In this document: in pieces, positions 27,501 to 35,364 of the stretch
How the letters are laid out: every line of letters starts with the position of its first letter
How positions within the stretch are numbered: the first letter of the stretch is position 1
Assembly: GCA_044598425.1 (NCBI GenBank)
Contig: CP172536.1
Span: 930,001 to 994,000 of the forward strand
DNA: 64,000 nucleotides
Reading direction: 5' to 3'
Source of the DNA: JAEVLT01 sp044598425
Lineage (GTDB): Bacteria; Bacillota; Bacilli; Bacillales; Cytobacillaceae
Program-made: the position numbers and the translations under genes
Notes under the pieces: model-generated
Seen by the model: only the letters and a program-made list of their open reading frames with translations
Databases searched by the model: none
Told to the model about the DNA's origin: nothing

Positions 27501-28015
27501 AAGAGCTGGTAGAAGTGGAGGCAAGTCCGGCGGGGGTGCTATATTTCCATGTTCATAACCCGATGATCAGCTCAAAGAAGCTGCTGACGATTGATCAAAT
27601 TGAGCAGGAGATTATGAAACAGTTTAAAATGAATGGCTTGGTTTTAAATGACCAAAATGTCATTCACCTAATGGACCGGACACTTGAATCTGGCAATTCA
27701 CAAATTATTTCAGCCGGAATCAAGAAAGATGGAACACTGACGAAAAACTCCAAAGTTGCCACGATCGAAGAGTTTGCTGATTTGCGGCACTATATGCGGA
27801 ATTTGTACGAGAAAACGGGAAATGACATTGTTTCTGGCAATGTGGAAATTGCTCCATACAAAATGAAAGATAAAAAACCATGTACATTTTGCGCATACAA
27901 ATCCGTTTGCCAATTTGATGAATCAATCGAAACGAACCAGTATCGTCTCTTCTTTCCAAAAGGAAACGATGAAACAATCGAGCTAATCAGAAAGGCGGTA
28001 AAAGTGCATGAGTGA
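24530..28015 (+). CDS. addB: ATP-dependent helicase/nuclease subunit B (AddB)
   Basis: 1161-residue subunit of the AddAB helicase-nuclease that processes double-strand breaks to Chi sites for RecA. N-terminal Walker A IGRAGSGKTT (about 7-16), an inactivated UvrD-like helicase body, and C-terminal nuclease with GRIDRVDK and VIDYKSS. The 4Fe-4S staple is complete: one Cys in NGCPFSHFA and three in CTFCAYKSVC. The start at 24530 matches relatives; ATG 24509 with AAGGAG five bases upstream would add seven residues. It overlaps addA by 8 bp. Confidence 0.95.
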   Translation: MSLRMVIGRAGSGKTTLCLNEIQSRLLENPAGNPIIYLVPEQMTFLSEYRLSTDPQTGGMIRAQVYSFSRLAWRILQETGGISRYHLSSVGISMLIRKIIEDQKEQLRIFQQAADKNGFIQQLEQMMLEFKRYCIRPEELIQEQLREGTPKTLKDKLQDLEVIYKNFEEAIFNKYIDSEDYFRLLAEKASSSEYLKNAEIYIDGFYSFTPQEYQIIGKLMKTCKRVTVAMTTDDIRCLEAEPDELHLFRMSGSACRSIYEVAKIEGIQIEEPVQLVETKKWNEPSLKHLEEKFDVRPLDPFVGQAAVHLCQAVNRRSEIEGIAREIFDLARTKGYRYRDIAVLIRNGRDYHDIIEPVFRDHHIPFFIDQKRTMLNHPLIELIRSTLEVINGYWRYEPIFRAVKTELLYPLEENRSRMREKMDHLENYVLAYGIKGDKWTQKDRWIYKRIRGLELETNIQTDAEKAMEQEINELRLMITAPILRLSRRLKKADTGRKSCEAIYLFLEELDIPEKLEKWKTEAEQTGNLVKMREHEQVWNAVIDLLDQYVEVLGEESVPLKQFAAIVEAGFESLSFSLIPPALDQVLVADLEKSRFSEVKAAFVIGLNEGVLPAKISDEGLLADEDREHLLTRGMNLAPSSRIRLLDENFLAYKAFTTPSEVLYISYPLANDEGKALIPSTYIKRIEDLFPKRVQRFFTADPNELTEDEQLRFVSNPDTTLSYLTSQLQLKKRSYHISHFWWDVYNYYLGSSWKETVEKVLSSLFYENQTTRLSSEVSGELYGDSIQASVSRMELFNGCPFSHFAQHGLRLRERQIFRLEAPDIGELFHAALKHIADVVNEQKISWSELTRTQCEILARQAVDALAPKLQNEILLSSERHHYIKRKLEKIITRASVVLSEHAKSSGFSPIGLELSFGPNGKLPPLSFSLKNGKKMELVGRIDRVDKAVDEDHNVFLRVIDYKSSEKDLNLSDVYFGLSLQMLTYLDIIIAHSKELVEVEASPAGVLYFHVHNPMISSKKLLTIDQIEQEIMKQFKMNGLVLNDQNVIHLMDRTLESGNSQIISAGIKKDGTLTKNSKVATIEEFADLRHYMRNLYEKTGNDIVSGNVEIAPYKMKDKKPCTFCAYKSVCQFDESIETNQYRLFFPKGNDETIELIRKAVKVHE

Positions 28016-31000
28016 ACTTCTGATTCCTCCAATGCCAAGCGGGTCTACATGGACAGAAGACCAATGGAAAGCGATTATGGCAAAAAATAAAAATATTCTT
28101 GTGGCCGCTGCAGCCGGATCCGGGAAAACGGCTGTCCTAGTGGAAAGAATCATTCAAAAACTCCTTTCCCGAGAAGAGCCGCTGAATGTGGATGAACTGC
28201 TAGTCGTGACATTTACGAGCGCCTCGGCTGCGGAAATGCGCCACCGGATTGGGGAAGCGTTAGAAGCCGCTCTTATTCGTGAACCGGACTCGAAAAATTT
28301 GCGAAAACAGCTAGGGTTATTAAATAAAGCGTCTATTTCAACACTTCATTCTTTTTGTATGGACGTCATTCGTAAATATTACTATTTAATTGATCTGGAT
28401 CCCGGTTTTCGAATCGCTGATGAAACGGAAGCCCAATTACTGAGGGATGAAGTGATCGATGAACTGTTTGAAATGGAATACGGGAAAAAAGACAATGAAG
28501 CCTTTTTCACGTTAGTAGATACATTTACAAATGATCGAAGCGACGCCGCCTTGCAGGACATTATCCGTGTAATCTATGATTTTGCCCGTTCCAACCCTGC
28601 GCCGGAACAGTATTTGCAGTCAATTGTGGCGATGTACGATGTAGAGCTGGATACAAGGCTCGAGGAAATGCAGTTTATCAGGGCGCTCCTCGATGATATC
28701 GAACTCCAGCTTGAAGGTGCGCGGGATGTGATTGAAAAAGCTCTGGAGATTACGAAGCTTCCCGGAGGGCCCGCTCCAAAGGCTGAAACCTTTGCGGATG
28801 ATTTACGCCTGATCGATACGTTGATTTTTGCTGCAAAAGATTCCTGGTCAACCCTTTATGAAGCGATGCAAACTTATTCTTTTTCAAAAGCAAAAACTGT
28901 CCGGGGAGGAGAGTTTCTTAAAGAGCTGACTGATAAAGCAACAAAGCTGCGCGATCAAGTGAAGAAAAAAATTCAGGACTTGAAGGACGAGCTGTTTTCG
29001 CGAAGACCGGAGAGTTTCCTGAAAGATATGAAGGAAATGAAACCTGTTATTGAGACGCTGGTAAATCTGACTATTGCTTTCCATGAGCGGTTTGAAGCGG
29101 TTAAAAAAGAAAAAGGGCTTGTCGACTACTCGGATTTAGAACATTACTGCCTCGATATTTTAATCGATGGGGTAACGGAGGATGGCGAACTTCTGCCATC
29201 GGAAGCGGCACTTGCTTACCGCCGCCATTTTAAAGAAGTATTTGTTGATGAGTATCAAGATACGAATATGGTTCAGGAAACGATTTTAAAGCTAGTTTCA
29301 AAAGACGAAGAATCAAATGGAAACCTGTTTATGGTAGGCGATGTCAAGCAGGCAATCTATCGTTTCCGCCTTGCTGAACCGCATTTGTTTTTGGAAAAAT
29401 ACAACCGGTTTACTCACGATGGCAGCTGCTTCGGCTTGCGGATCGACCTCGCAAAGAATTTTCGAAGCCGAAAAGAAGTCCTCAATGGAACAAATTTTCT
29501 ATTCAAGCAGATTATGGGAGTGAAAGTTGGCGAAATCGAATACGATGAAGCAGCTGAATTGCGCAATGGCGCTCCTTATCCTACTGAAAAGCCGTATCCG
29601 ATCGAATTGTTGCTGATCGACCAAAAAACTGGAGAAACAGAAACTGCTGAAGAGGAGGCTGACGAAACAGCTGAACTCGATCCTGTAGAATTGGAAGCAT
29701 CGCAGCTTGAAGCAAAGGTGATGGCTGGAAAAATTAAAAAATTGCTGGCGGCTGGAGCGCAAGTCTACAATCCAAAAACAAAATCCGAGCGGCCGCTGAT
29801 GTATCGCGATATCGTCATTCTGCTGCGGTCGATGACGTGGGCGCCGCAGATTATGGAAGAGTTTAAACAGCAGGGGATCCCGATTTATGCCAATTTATCA
29901 ACGGGGTATTTTGAGGCGACTGAAGTGGCAATTATGCTATCGCTCTTACGGGTAATTGACAATCCGGCTCAGGATATTCCGCTTGCTTCCGTTTTGCGCT
30001 CGCCGATTGTTGGACTAAATGAGGAAGAACTGGCAAAAATCCGGATTTTCCACAAAACGGGGTCTTATTGGGATGCGGTATCTTCTTATTACAGCAAAAG
30101 GTACACAAGTAAGGAGGAAGAGCTGGACAGCAAAATCATCCCGTTTTATCAAAGCCTAGAACGCTGGCGCTCGATGGCACGTCAAGGTTCGCTGTCTGAA
30201 TTAATTTGGCAGCTTTACCGGGAGACAAAATTTTATGACTTTGTCGGCGGACTGCCTGGCGGAAAACAACGACAGGCCAACTTAAGGGCGTTTTATGATC
30301 GGGCAAGGCAGTATGAAGAAACCTCTTTTCGCGGTTTGTTCCGCTTTTTGCGGTTTATTGAAAGAATGATGGAGAGAGGCAGCGACCTTGGAGCAGCCAG
30401 AGCCCTGGGCGAACAGGAGGATGTTGTCCGGATTATGACAATCCATAGCAGTAAAGGGCTTGAATTTCCTGTTGTTTTTATTGCAGGGCTGGCAAGGGAA
30501 TTTAACAAAAAAGACCTCGCCAAATCCTACCTGCTTGATAAAGAATTCGGTTTTGCGGCCAAGTATGTAAATGTTGAAAAGCGAATCACCTATCCATCGC
30601 TGCCGCAGCTTGCGTTTAAGCGGAAGAAAAAATTGGAAATGCTTGCCGAGGAAATGCGGATTTTATACGTGGCACTGACAAGAGCGAAAGAAAAACTTTA
30701 CTTGATCGGCACAGTAAAGGATGCTGAAAAACAAATTGAACAATGGCAAGATGCCGCTGCTTCAAGCAATGACTGGCTGTTAAAGGATTTTGAAAGAGCA
30801 TCAGCGCGAAGGTATTTAGATTGGATTGGTCCGGCGCTTATCCGTCATCGTGATTTCAATACGGATGACGGAAATCAAAATTTGCTGGTTTATGAAGAGA
30901 TTGCTAACCATCCTTCCCAGTGGAAAATGACCAAACTGACTGCCGAAGAGATTAGACAGCAGGAAACGAACGTGGAGGCAGAAGAGGATGATTATTTAAA

Positions 31001-31772
31001 AAGCGTTCAGCGATTGGAAAAGGTTCCGGTTCAATCCCCGTTTGCGGTTGAAGTGGCTGACCGCTTTTCATGGAAATACTCTTTTGAAGATGCGTCAACC
31101 CATCGTTCGAAGCAATCTGTTTCTGAAATCAAACGGCAGCGGGAAATATCCGATGAATATAGCGGCATGGATCTCATTCGGCCTCTAAAAAAAGCAATTT
31201 CCTCCAGACCAAAGTTTATGCAAGAAAAATCCCTATCGCCAGCTGAGAAAGGAACGGCCCTGCATTTAGCGATGCAACACGTTGACTTAACAAAACCTGT
31301 TACCAATGAAACAATCAAGGAATTGCTCGCGAAGCTGGTGGATCGTGAACTTTTGACAAATGAACAAAGACAAATAATTGATCCGAAGCTGATTGCTCAA
31401 TTTTTTGAATCAGCATTGGGAAAAAGAATGATTCGAGCGGAAAAAGTTCAACGGGAAGTGCCGTTTACTCTGGCGCTTAAGGCAATGGAAATCTATCCTG
31501 CCTGGAAAGGTAAAGATGAACCTGTTTTCATTCAAGGGGTCATTGACTGTATTTTTGAAGATGATCAAGGATTGGTTATCGTTGATTATAAGTCAGATGG
31601 GATTACCGATCGTTTTAAAGGAGGATTTGATCAAGCGAAGCCGGTTCTTGAAGATCGATACCGGATCCAAATTCAGCTATATGCCAAAGCAATTGAACAA
31701 ATCTGGAAAAGAAAAGTAACCGACCGCTATTTATTTTTCTTTGATGGTGCTCATATTTTAAAAATTACCTAA
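28008..31772 (+). CDS. addA: ATP-dependent helicase/nuclease subunit A (AddA)
   Basis: 1254-residue UvrD-family 3'-5' helicase with a C-terminal nuclease, partner of AddB. Walker A AAAGSGKTAVLVERI (about 33-47), Walker B VDEYQDTN, helicase motif VRIMTIHSSKGLEF and the late LYVALTRAKEKLYLIG are present. The nuclease motif is GVIDCIFEDDQGLVIVDYKSD. ATG 28008 overlaps the addB stop. A long terminator separates it from gerPF. Confidence 0.96.
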   Translation: MSELLIPPMPSGSTWTEDQWKAIMAKNKNILVAAAAGSGKTAVLVERIIQKLLSREEPLNVDELLVVTFTSASAAEMRHRIGEALEAALIREPDSKNLRKQLGLLNKASISTLHSFCMDVIRKYYYLIDLDPGFRIADETEAQLLRDEVIDELFEMEYGKKDNEAFFTLVDTFTNDRSDAALQDIIRVIYDFARSNPAPEQYLQSIVAMYDVELDTRLEEMQFIRALLDDIELQLEGARDVIEKALEITKLPGGPAPKAETFADDLRLIDTLIFAAKDSWSTLYEAMQTYSFSKAKTVRGGEFLKELTDKATKLRDQVKKKIQDLKDELFSRRPESFLKDMKEMKPVIETLVNLTIAFHERFEAVKKEKGLVDYSDLEHYCLDILIDGVTEDGELLPSEAALAYRRHFKEVFVDEYQDTNMVQETILKLVSKDEESNGNLFMVGDVKQAIYRFRLAEPHLFLEKYNRFTHDGSCFGLRIDLAKNFRSRKEVLNGTNFLFKQIMGVKVGEIEYDEAAELRNGAPYPTEKPYPIELLLIDQKTGETETAEEEADETAELDPVELEASQLEAKVMAGKIKKLLAAGAQVYNPKTKSERPLMYRDIVILLRSMTWAPQIMEEFKQQGIPIYANLSTGYFEATEVAIMLSLLRVIDNPAQDIPLASVLRSPIVGLNEEELAKIRIFHKTGSYWDAVSSYYSKRYTSKEEELDSKIIPFYQSLERWRSMARQGSLSELIWQLYRETKFYDFVGGLPGGKQRQANLRAFYDRARQYEETSFRGLFRFLRFIERMMERGSDLGAARALGEQEDVVRIMTIHSSKGLEFPVVFIAGLAREFNKKDLAKSYLLDKEFGFAAKYVNVEKRITYPSLPQLAFKRKKKLEMLAEEMRILYVALTRAKEKLYLIGTVKDAEKQIEQWQDAAASSNDWLLKDFERASARRYLDWIGPALIRHRDFNTDDGNQNLLVYEEIANHPSQWKMTKLTAEEIRQQETNVEAEEDDYLKSVQRLEKVPVQSPFAVEVADRFSWKYSFEDASTHRSKQSVSEIKRQREISDEYSGMDLIRPLKKAISSRPKFMQEKSLSPAEKGTALHLAMQHVDLTKPVTNETIKELLAKLVDRELLTNEQRQIIDPKLIAQFFESALGKRMIRAEKVQREVPFTLALKAMEIYPAWKGKDEPVFIQGVIDCIFEDDQGLVIVDYKSDGITDRFKGGFDQAKPVLEDRYRIQIQLYAKAIEQIWKRKVTDRYLFFFDGAHILKIT

Positions 31773-31788
31773 TGACTAGATGGAAAAC

Positions 31789-31826
31789 AAAAATGACATA
31801 AACCGGCTTTGGTTTATGTCATTTTT
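31789..31826. terminator. Bidirectional terminator between addA and gerPF
   Basis: Perfect 16-bp stem AAAAATGACATAAACC / GGTTTATGTCATTTTT with loop GGCTTT. Confidence 0.92.
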
Positions 31827-32043
31827 AATTATTGCTTGCAATTGGCTGATCAACGAGATTGGTATCGAGTACATTTGTACCGCTCAATCCGTTATTTGTT
31901 ACAATCAATCCCCCTGTATTAAATCCTCCTGAGCCTGCATTGGTTTTGGTGGCCGCTTTTGGTGAAATATACAGGGCATCCCCAAACTGGACAACGCCAC
32001 CTCCGACATTAATGATTTGAACAGGTCCAATTATTGCTGGCAT
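31825..32043 (-). CDS. gerPF: Spore germination protein GerPF
   Basis: 72-residue coat protein of the GerPA/GerPF family, beginning MPAIIGPVQIINVGGGVVQFGD and ending in a Gly/Asn-rich half. GerP proteins make the spore coat permeable to germinants. ATG 32043 follows AAAAAGGATG; the longer frame adds MFV only. Last gene of the six-gene gerP operon. Confidence 0.92.
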   Translation of the reverse strand: MPAIIGPVQIINVGGGVVQFGDALYISPKAATKTNAGSGGFNTGGLIVTNNGLSGTNVLDTNLVDQPIASNN

Positions 32044-32099
32044 AACAAACATCCTTTTTAAAGATAAATTTAAAGATTTTCCATATTGAGTCTATGTTC

Positions 32100-32489
32100 C
32101 TACTCATGCACTTGTTCCGAATCCCTAGGCAAGAGCTGCCGTATGTGTTTTACCCTCGCTTCCAAGGAAACATTTTCGCTATTGCCAATATGCAGGATCG
32201 AAGCAGAGGAAATACCGATCACAGCAAGCTTACTTACTTTAAGCACTGGATTTAAGTTGGTTGTTGTGTATGAAAAATCTTCTGTTATGGGGGGAAGGGG
32301 AATCGGTTCAGAAAAAACGGGATAGCTCGAAAAGTTGCCTTCATCGCTAAAAAAAATTTCCGCCTCACGGTGAACCGCCAATGCCCTTGAATGGCTGTTG
32401 ACAATTTTTGCATCACCGACCTGAATTGTCGAAGCGAAGACAACGATATCGATATTTAAGTGATCAACATAAGCAGTCCGTTGCAGCAT
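32100..32489 (-). CDS. gerPE: Spore germination protein GerPE
   Basis: 129 residues with the GerPE layout: MLQRTAYVDHLNIDIVVFAS, a repeated 'SILHIGNSENV'-like element, and a Pro-rich centre (PVFSEPIPLPPITEDF). Fifth gene of the operon; it starts 2 bases after gerPD. Component of the coat permeability layer. Confidence 0.9.
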   Translation of the reverse strand: MLQRTAYVDHLNIDIVVFASTIQVGDAKIVNSHSRALAVHREAEIFFSDEGNFSSYPVFSEPIPLPPITEDFSYTTTNLNPVLKVSKLAVIGISSASILHIGNSENVSLEARVKHIRQLLPRDSEQVHE

Positions 32490-32491
32490 TT

Positions 32492-32674
32492 TTATGACAC
32501 ATCCATTTCAAGCGGAACAAATGGCCCAATAATCAACGATTCAGCCGGTGTATCGAAGGTAGCAGCAAGCTGAATTGTTTGCGTATCACCAACCATTACT
32601 AACGAAGAGCTGGCTACGCCAATGATTCGAAGTGTTTCTACACAAATATCCCGGTTGTAAACTTCAAAGTTCAT
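32492..32674 (-). CDS. gerPD: Spore germination protein GerPD
   Basis: 60 residues, MNFEVYNRDICVETLRIIGVASSS..., containing the short element VASSSLVMVGDTQTI shared across GerPA/B/D/E/F. It overlaps the end of gerPC by 11 bp. Confidence 0.9.
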   Translation of the reverse strand: MNFEVYNRDICVETLRIIGVASSSLVMVGDTQTIQLAATFDTPAESLIIGPFVPLEMDVS

Positions 32675-33293
32675 TTTCTTGGTTCATTCCTTTCCCCATA
32701 TTGGGCAAGTGATTAAAAAATACCGCCACACCGTTTTGAATTTCTTGTTTTAATAGCTCAATAATTCTCTGATTGCTCTCTTTTACGTTTTCTGATGACC
32801 GATCTTGTTTTGTGGCTGCTTTTAAGTGAAAATCAATACGGGTGGGTAGCTGTTTTTTGATATCTTCTTTAATAAATGTTAAATAGGACGACTCATTTAG
32901 TTGGAGATGAAGTTTCTTTTGGGTTTCTTCAATTATTGAAGGTAAATCGCTATCCAGATAACGTAAAATCGTTTCCTCAATTGCCATTGCTCTTTGCATT
33001 TGGTTCTGAGGCGAAATCGGCGTGTTTACCGCTTGATTGTTGACGGCAAAGTCTTCGATTCCTTGCAATTCACTAGGATTTAACCCGATGTTTAAGGTTC
33101 CTTCAAGTGTTTCAACTTTCAGCTGGTCAAATTTATACTCAATCGTGTCCACATGAATAGACGGTTTTTCTTTAAAAGATTTTAACTCTTCAGCCATTTG
33201 CCGGACTGATTTTTCTAAGGTCCTAATGCGATTCTCTTGCGCTTGAAGACAACTTTGCAGCCATTGAAGGTATTGATCATAATTTTGGAACAT
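32664..33293 (-). CDS. gerPC: Spore germination protein GerPC
   Basis: 209 residues, mostly helical and hydrophilic. An N-terminal coiled coil (about residues 6-45) is followed by the domain with TIEYKFDQLKVETLEGTLNIGLNP. The GerPC family assignment is firm from this block and from position four genes from the operon end. It differs from the small Gly-rich GerP proteins and may act in their assembly. Confidence 0.92.
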   Translation of the reverse strand: MFQNYDQYLQWLQSCLQAQENRIRTLEKSVRQMAEELKSFKEKPSIHVDTIEYKFDQLKVETLEGTLNIGLNPSELQGIEDFAVNNQAVNTPISPQNQMQRAMAIEETILRYLDSDLPSIIEETQKKLHLQLNESSYLTFIKEDIKKQLPTRIDFHLKAATKQDRSSENVKESNQRIIELLKQEIQNGVAVFFNHLPNMGKGMNQENEL

Positions 33294-33327
33294 TTCATCA
33301 CCTCGCAGTTGGCTCCTCTTTACCCAT

Positions 33328-33585
33328 TCAAACCGATGAACCGTCTTTATTATTCGTGTTTCTTACAGGTGCTTGAAGCGGCACAGATGGTGTTAGCAAA
33401 TAGGAGACAGTTGTGACAGGCTGCTTCAAGGCAACGGGTGCCGGCTGTGTAAACCCGCCTGTGTTATACAAGTACGAGGCAGGCTTAATGATGCCCGCAC
33501 TGCCAATTTGCAAAACAGAAGAATTGGTAATGCCGCCAACTTTGATAAAGTGAATATGAATCGACTGTTGAATATAAAAATTCAT
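33328..33585 (-). CDS. gerPB: Spore germination protein GerPB
   Basis: 85 residues, MNFYIQQSIHIHFIKVGGI with NSSVLQIGSAGII and a YLYNTGGFTQPAP segment typical of GerPB. Second gene, 17 bp after gerPA. Confidence 0.92.
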   Translation of the reverse strand: MNFYIQQSIHIHFIKVGGITNSSVLQIGSAGIIKPASYLYNTGGFTQPAPVALKQPVTTVSYLLTPSVPLQAPVRNTNNKDGSSV

Positions 33586-33602
33586 TTATAATCACCTGTT
33601 CG

Positions 33603-33824
33603 TTATGCATTCAGAATAATTCCTTGGTCGATGGTATCTGTATCATAGGTGTTTGTCAAACTCTGATTGTTCTGCACATTTAATGTTTCGCCCGTATTAA
33701 ATGAACCAGAGCCTGAGAAAGTTTTCGCATTAGAAAGCGGCATAATTTTATATACATCGCCAATATGAAAAACAGAACTGCTTCCGAGCGTAATCACTTG
33801 GGCAACTCCTACAATTGCTGGCAT
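33603..33824 (-). CDS. gerPA: Spore germination protein GerPA
   Basis: 73 residues, MPAIVGVAQVITLGSSSVFHIGD followed by a Gly/Asn-rich half. It is a paralogue of GerPF, with the same AAAGGATG ribosome-site arrangement before ATG 33824. First gene of gerPABCDEF; all six genes are present and intact. A sigma-K-like promoter is proposed about 140 bases upstream. Confidence 0.92.
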   Translation of the reverse strand: MPAIVGVAQVITLGSSSVFHIGDVYKIMPLSNAKTFSGSGSFNTGETLNVQNNQSLTNTYDTDTIDQGIILNA

Positions 33825-33867
33825 AATCGACATCCTTTACTTTTTTTTGCTAATAAAAACATAAATT

Positions 33868-33922
33868 CAACTGAGTCTCTGGCTTCGTCATTAAGACTCG
33901 CCAATCGGCAAGTTTTCTTTAA
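33868..33922 (+). repeat. Copy 1 of a two-copy structured intergenic element
   Basis: CAACT, CTCTGGCTTCG and CTCGCC-AATC-GGCAAG followed by TTTTCTTTA closely match 37682-37736. The hairpin pair changes C-G to G-C between copies, a compensatory change. It lies in the gerPA leader region, antisense to gerP. Confidence 0.6.
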
Positions 33923-33964
33923 TTTTTGCATGACAAAAGCGGCTTTCCAGATCGTTATCTCTTT

Positions 33965-33991
33965 TATCTTATGTAGCGTTTAGTGGAATGT
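33965..33991 (-). promoter_or_regulatory. Possible sigma-K promoter of the gerP operon
   Basis: Minus strand: AC, 16-bp spacer, CATAAGATA, fitting the sigma-K consensus AC-N16-CATANNNTA. gerP is sigma-K dependent in B. subtilis. The 5' leader would be about 135 nt, longer than usual, so this remains tentative. Confidence 0.45.
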
Positions 33992-33993
33992 GA

Positions 33994-34107
33994 TTAAAAC
34001 GCCCAAATTTCTTTGTATTCGGGGTTTTGTGGGTGAACCACTATCAGTACGGTCCTATTGAATGGCTGTGGCGAATCTATCTTCCGTTTCCTGGCTGGAA
34101 AAAGTAA
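33994..34107 (+). pseudogene. C-terminal remnant of a DUF418-like membrane protein
   Basis: Thirty-seven codons without a start translate to a hydrophobic stretch, then HYQYGPIEWLWRIY and a stop. YGP(I/L)EWLWR is the hallmark C terminus of DUF418 (YeiB-like) proteins. A TGA directly precedes the frame and nothing upstream matches the rest of the family, so only the tail remains. Confidence 0.55.
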
Positions 34108-34224
34108 AAGTTGTGGTTTTTAATAATATCACTGTGTTAGACTTATTTTTCGTGTTTTTAGCCTTGCTGTGATATGATGGTAGCGAATACGGACCAATTC
34201 ATGATTTTAGGAGGTTTTGCGGGG

Positions 34225-34584
34225 ATGACTCACGCACATATTACAACATGGTTTATAGCGCTAGTCTTATTTTTCGTAGCGTTAAACGTAAACAAAAAAG
34301 GAAATGAAAAAGGCTTTAAAATTTTGCAAATGGTTTTACGGGTACTATACTTGCTCATTTTGGCAACGGGCTTGATCCTGCTGTTCAGCATAGCTCATAT
34401 TAGTTTATTGTATATTTTAAAAGCTGTTGTTGGATTATGGATTATTTCATTGTTTGAATTGATTTTAATGAGAACGGCAAAGAAACAACCAGCATCGGTT
34501 TTATGGTTTCAATTTGTCGTTGCCTTTTTGCTTGTTCTTTATTTAGGGTTAAAACTGCCGCTAGGCTTTCATCTATTTCAATAA
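34225..34584 (+). CDS. yisL: YisL/UPF0344 family membrane protein
   Basis: 119-residue protein with four membrane helices, starting MTHAHITTWFIALVLFF, like B. subtilis YisL (118). ATG 34225 is 10 bases from AGGAGG; the longer frame upstream lacks support. Function unknown. Same position relative to gerP and asnO as in B. subtilis. Confidence 0.88.
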   Translation: MTHAHITTWFIALVLFFVALNVNKKGNEKGFKILQMVLRVLYLLILATGLILLFSIAHISLLYILKAVVGLWIISLFELILMRTAKKQPASVLWFQFVVAFLLVLYLGLKLPLGFHLFQ

Positions 34585-34587
34585 ATT

Positions 34588-34619
34588 AGAGGATGGTTCA
34601 CGAATGAATCATCCTCTTT
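34588..34619. terminator. Bidirectional terminator between yisL and yisN
   Basis: Stem AGAGGATG(G)TTCA / TGAA(T)CATCCTCT then TTTG; shared by convergent genes. Confidence 0.88.
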
Positions 34620-34623
34620 GTAT

Positions 34624-35187
34624 TTACGTAATTATTTTTTCGATAATCAGCCGCTTGCCGGTGTTGAGCGTAAATTCAAAGCGGTCGCTGATTTTTTCGA
34701 AATAGCAAAAATGATGCTGGACATTGCAAATGCTTTCCTGGTTATCAAAAACCATAAAATTGACACCGTCTTTTCGCTGGTTATCATTTAAAAAAGATAA
34801 ATGATTATAACAATAAAGACAGTCGTAAATTGAAAAATTCAAGGAATTTAAGGTTGTTACAAATTGGAAAAAAGCATCTTCATTGATGCTATCTAATAAT
34901 CTTTCCAAAGAGTAGATCAGTTGTTTGCGAACTCGAATCGGATCTTGGTCGCGCAGCAAAAGCTGGTCTTTTCCAATCCTCATGACTCCCGCCTCGATTA
35001 AAATTCCTTTCTTCCAGCGATTCAAACGAAAAACTTCGATTTCCTGCTGGAGAAAATCATCCATTCGTGCGGCTTCCTCCGTTTCTCCGTCAAAAAATAT
35101 CCATTGATCATTAATTTGTTCAATTGTTCCTTCTGTATATGCTCTTAATTGAGTCTCAAATAGTTTTGATCGTGGCTCGTGGTTCAT
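34624..35187 (-). CDS. yisN: YisN-like DUF2777 family protein
   Basis: 187-residue soluble protein with an N-terminal beta-rich part (GTIEQINDQWIFFDGETEEAAR) and a helical middle; Cys residues in YDCLYCYNHLSFL form a CxxC. No enzymatic motif is certain. The name rests on position between yisL and asnO and on general similarity to B. subtilis YisN. ATG 35187 follows GGAGGTTAAGTG. Confidence 0.65.
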   Translation of the reverse strand: MNHEPRSKLFETQLRAYTEGTIEQINDQWIFFDGETEEAARMDDFLQQEIEVFRLNRWKKGILIEAGVMRIGKDQLLLRDQDPIRVRKQLIYSLERLLDSINEDAFFQFVTTLNSLNFSIYDCLYCYNHLSFLNDNQRKDGVNFMVFDNQESICNVQHHFCYFEKISDRFEFTLNTGKRLIIEKIIT

Positions 35188-35298
35188 CACTTAACCTCCA
35201 AATAGTTGGTGCTCTCTTTTTCTTTGTAGACACCTTGGAGAGATTTTATAACTTAAGGGATGTGATTTTTTGGACAATTTACCATTTAAAATGGGCTG

Positions 35299-35325
35299 AA
35301 TACTATAAAACATGTGTTTAGTATT
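35299..35325 (+). promoter_or_regulatory. Palindrome upstream of asnO
   Basis: Arms AATACTA and TAGTATT separated by 13 bases, 40 bases before the asnO ATG. Possible operator; no known regulator consensus was matched. Confidence 0.35.
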
Positions 35326-35364
35326 TTACCATGCTCCATTTATTGGAGAGAGGAGGCTTTCGAT

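Noticed and set aside
35226..35245. Possible fourth copy of the ACACCT repeat (TTTGTAGACACCTTGG)
   Set aside because: Matches only about 13 bases and lacks the partner C-rich motif and hairpin on the same strand.
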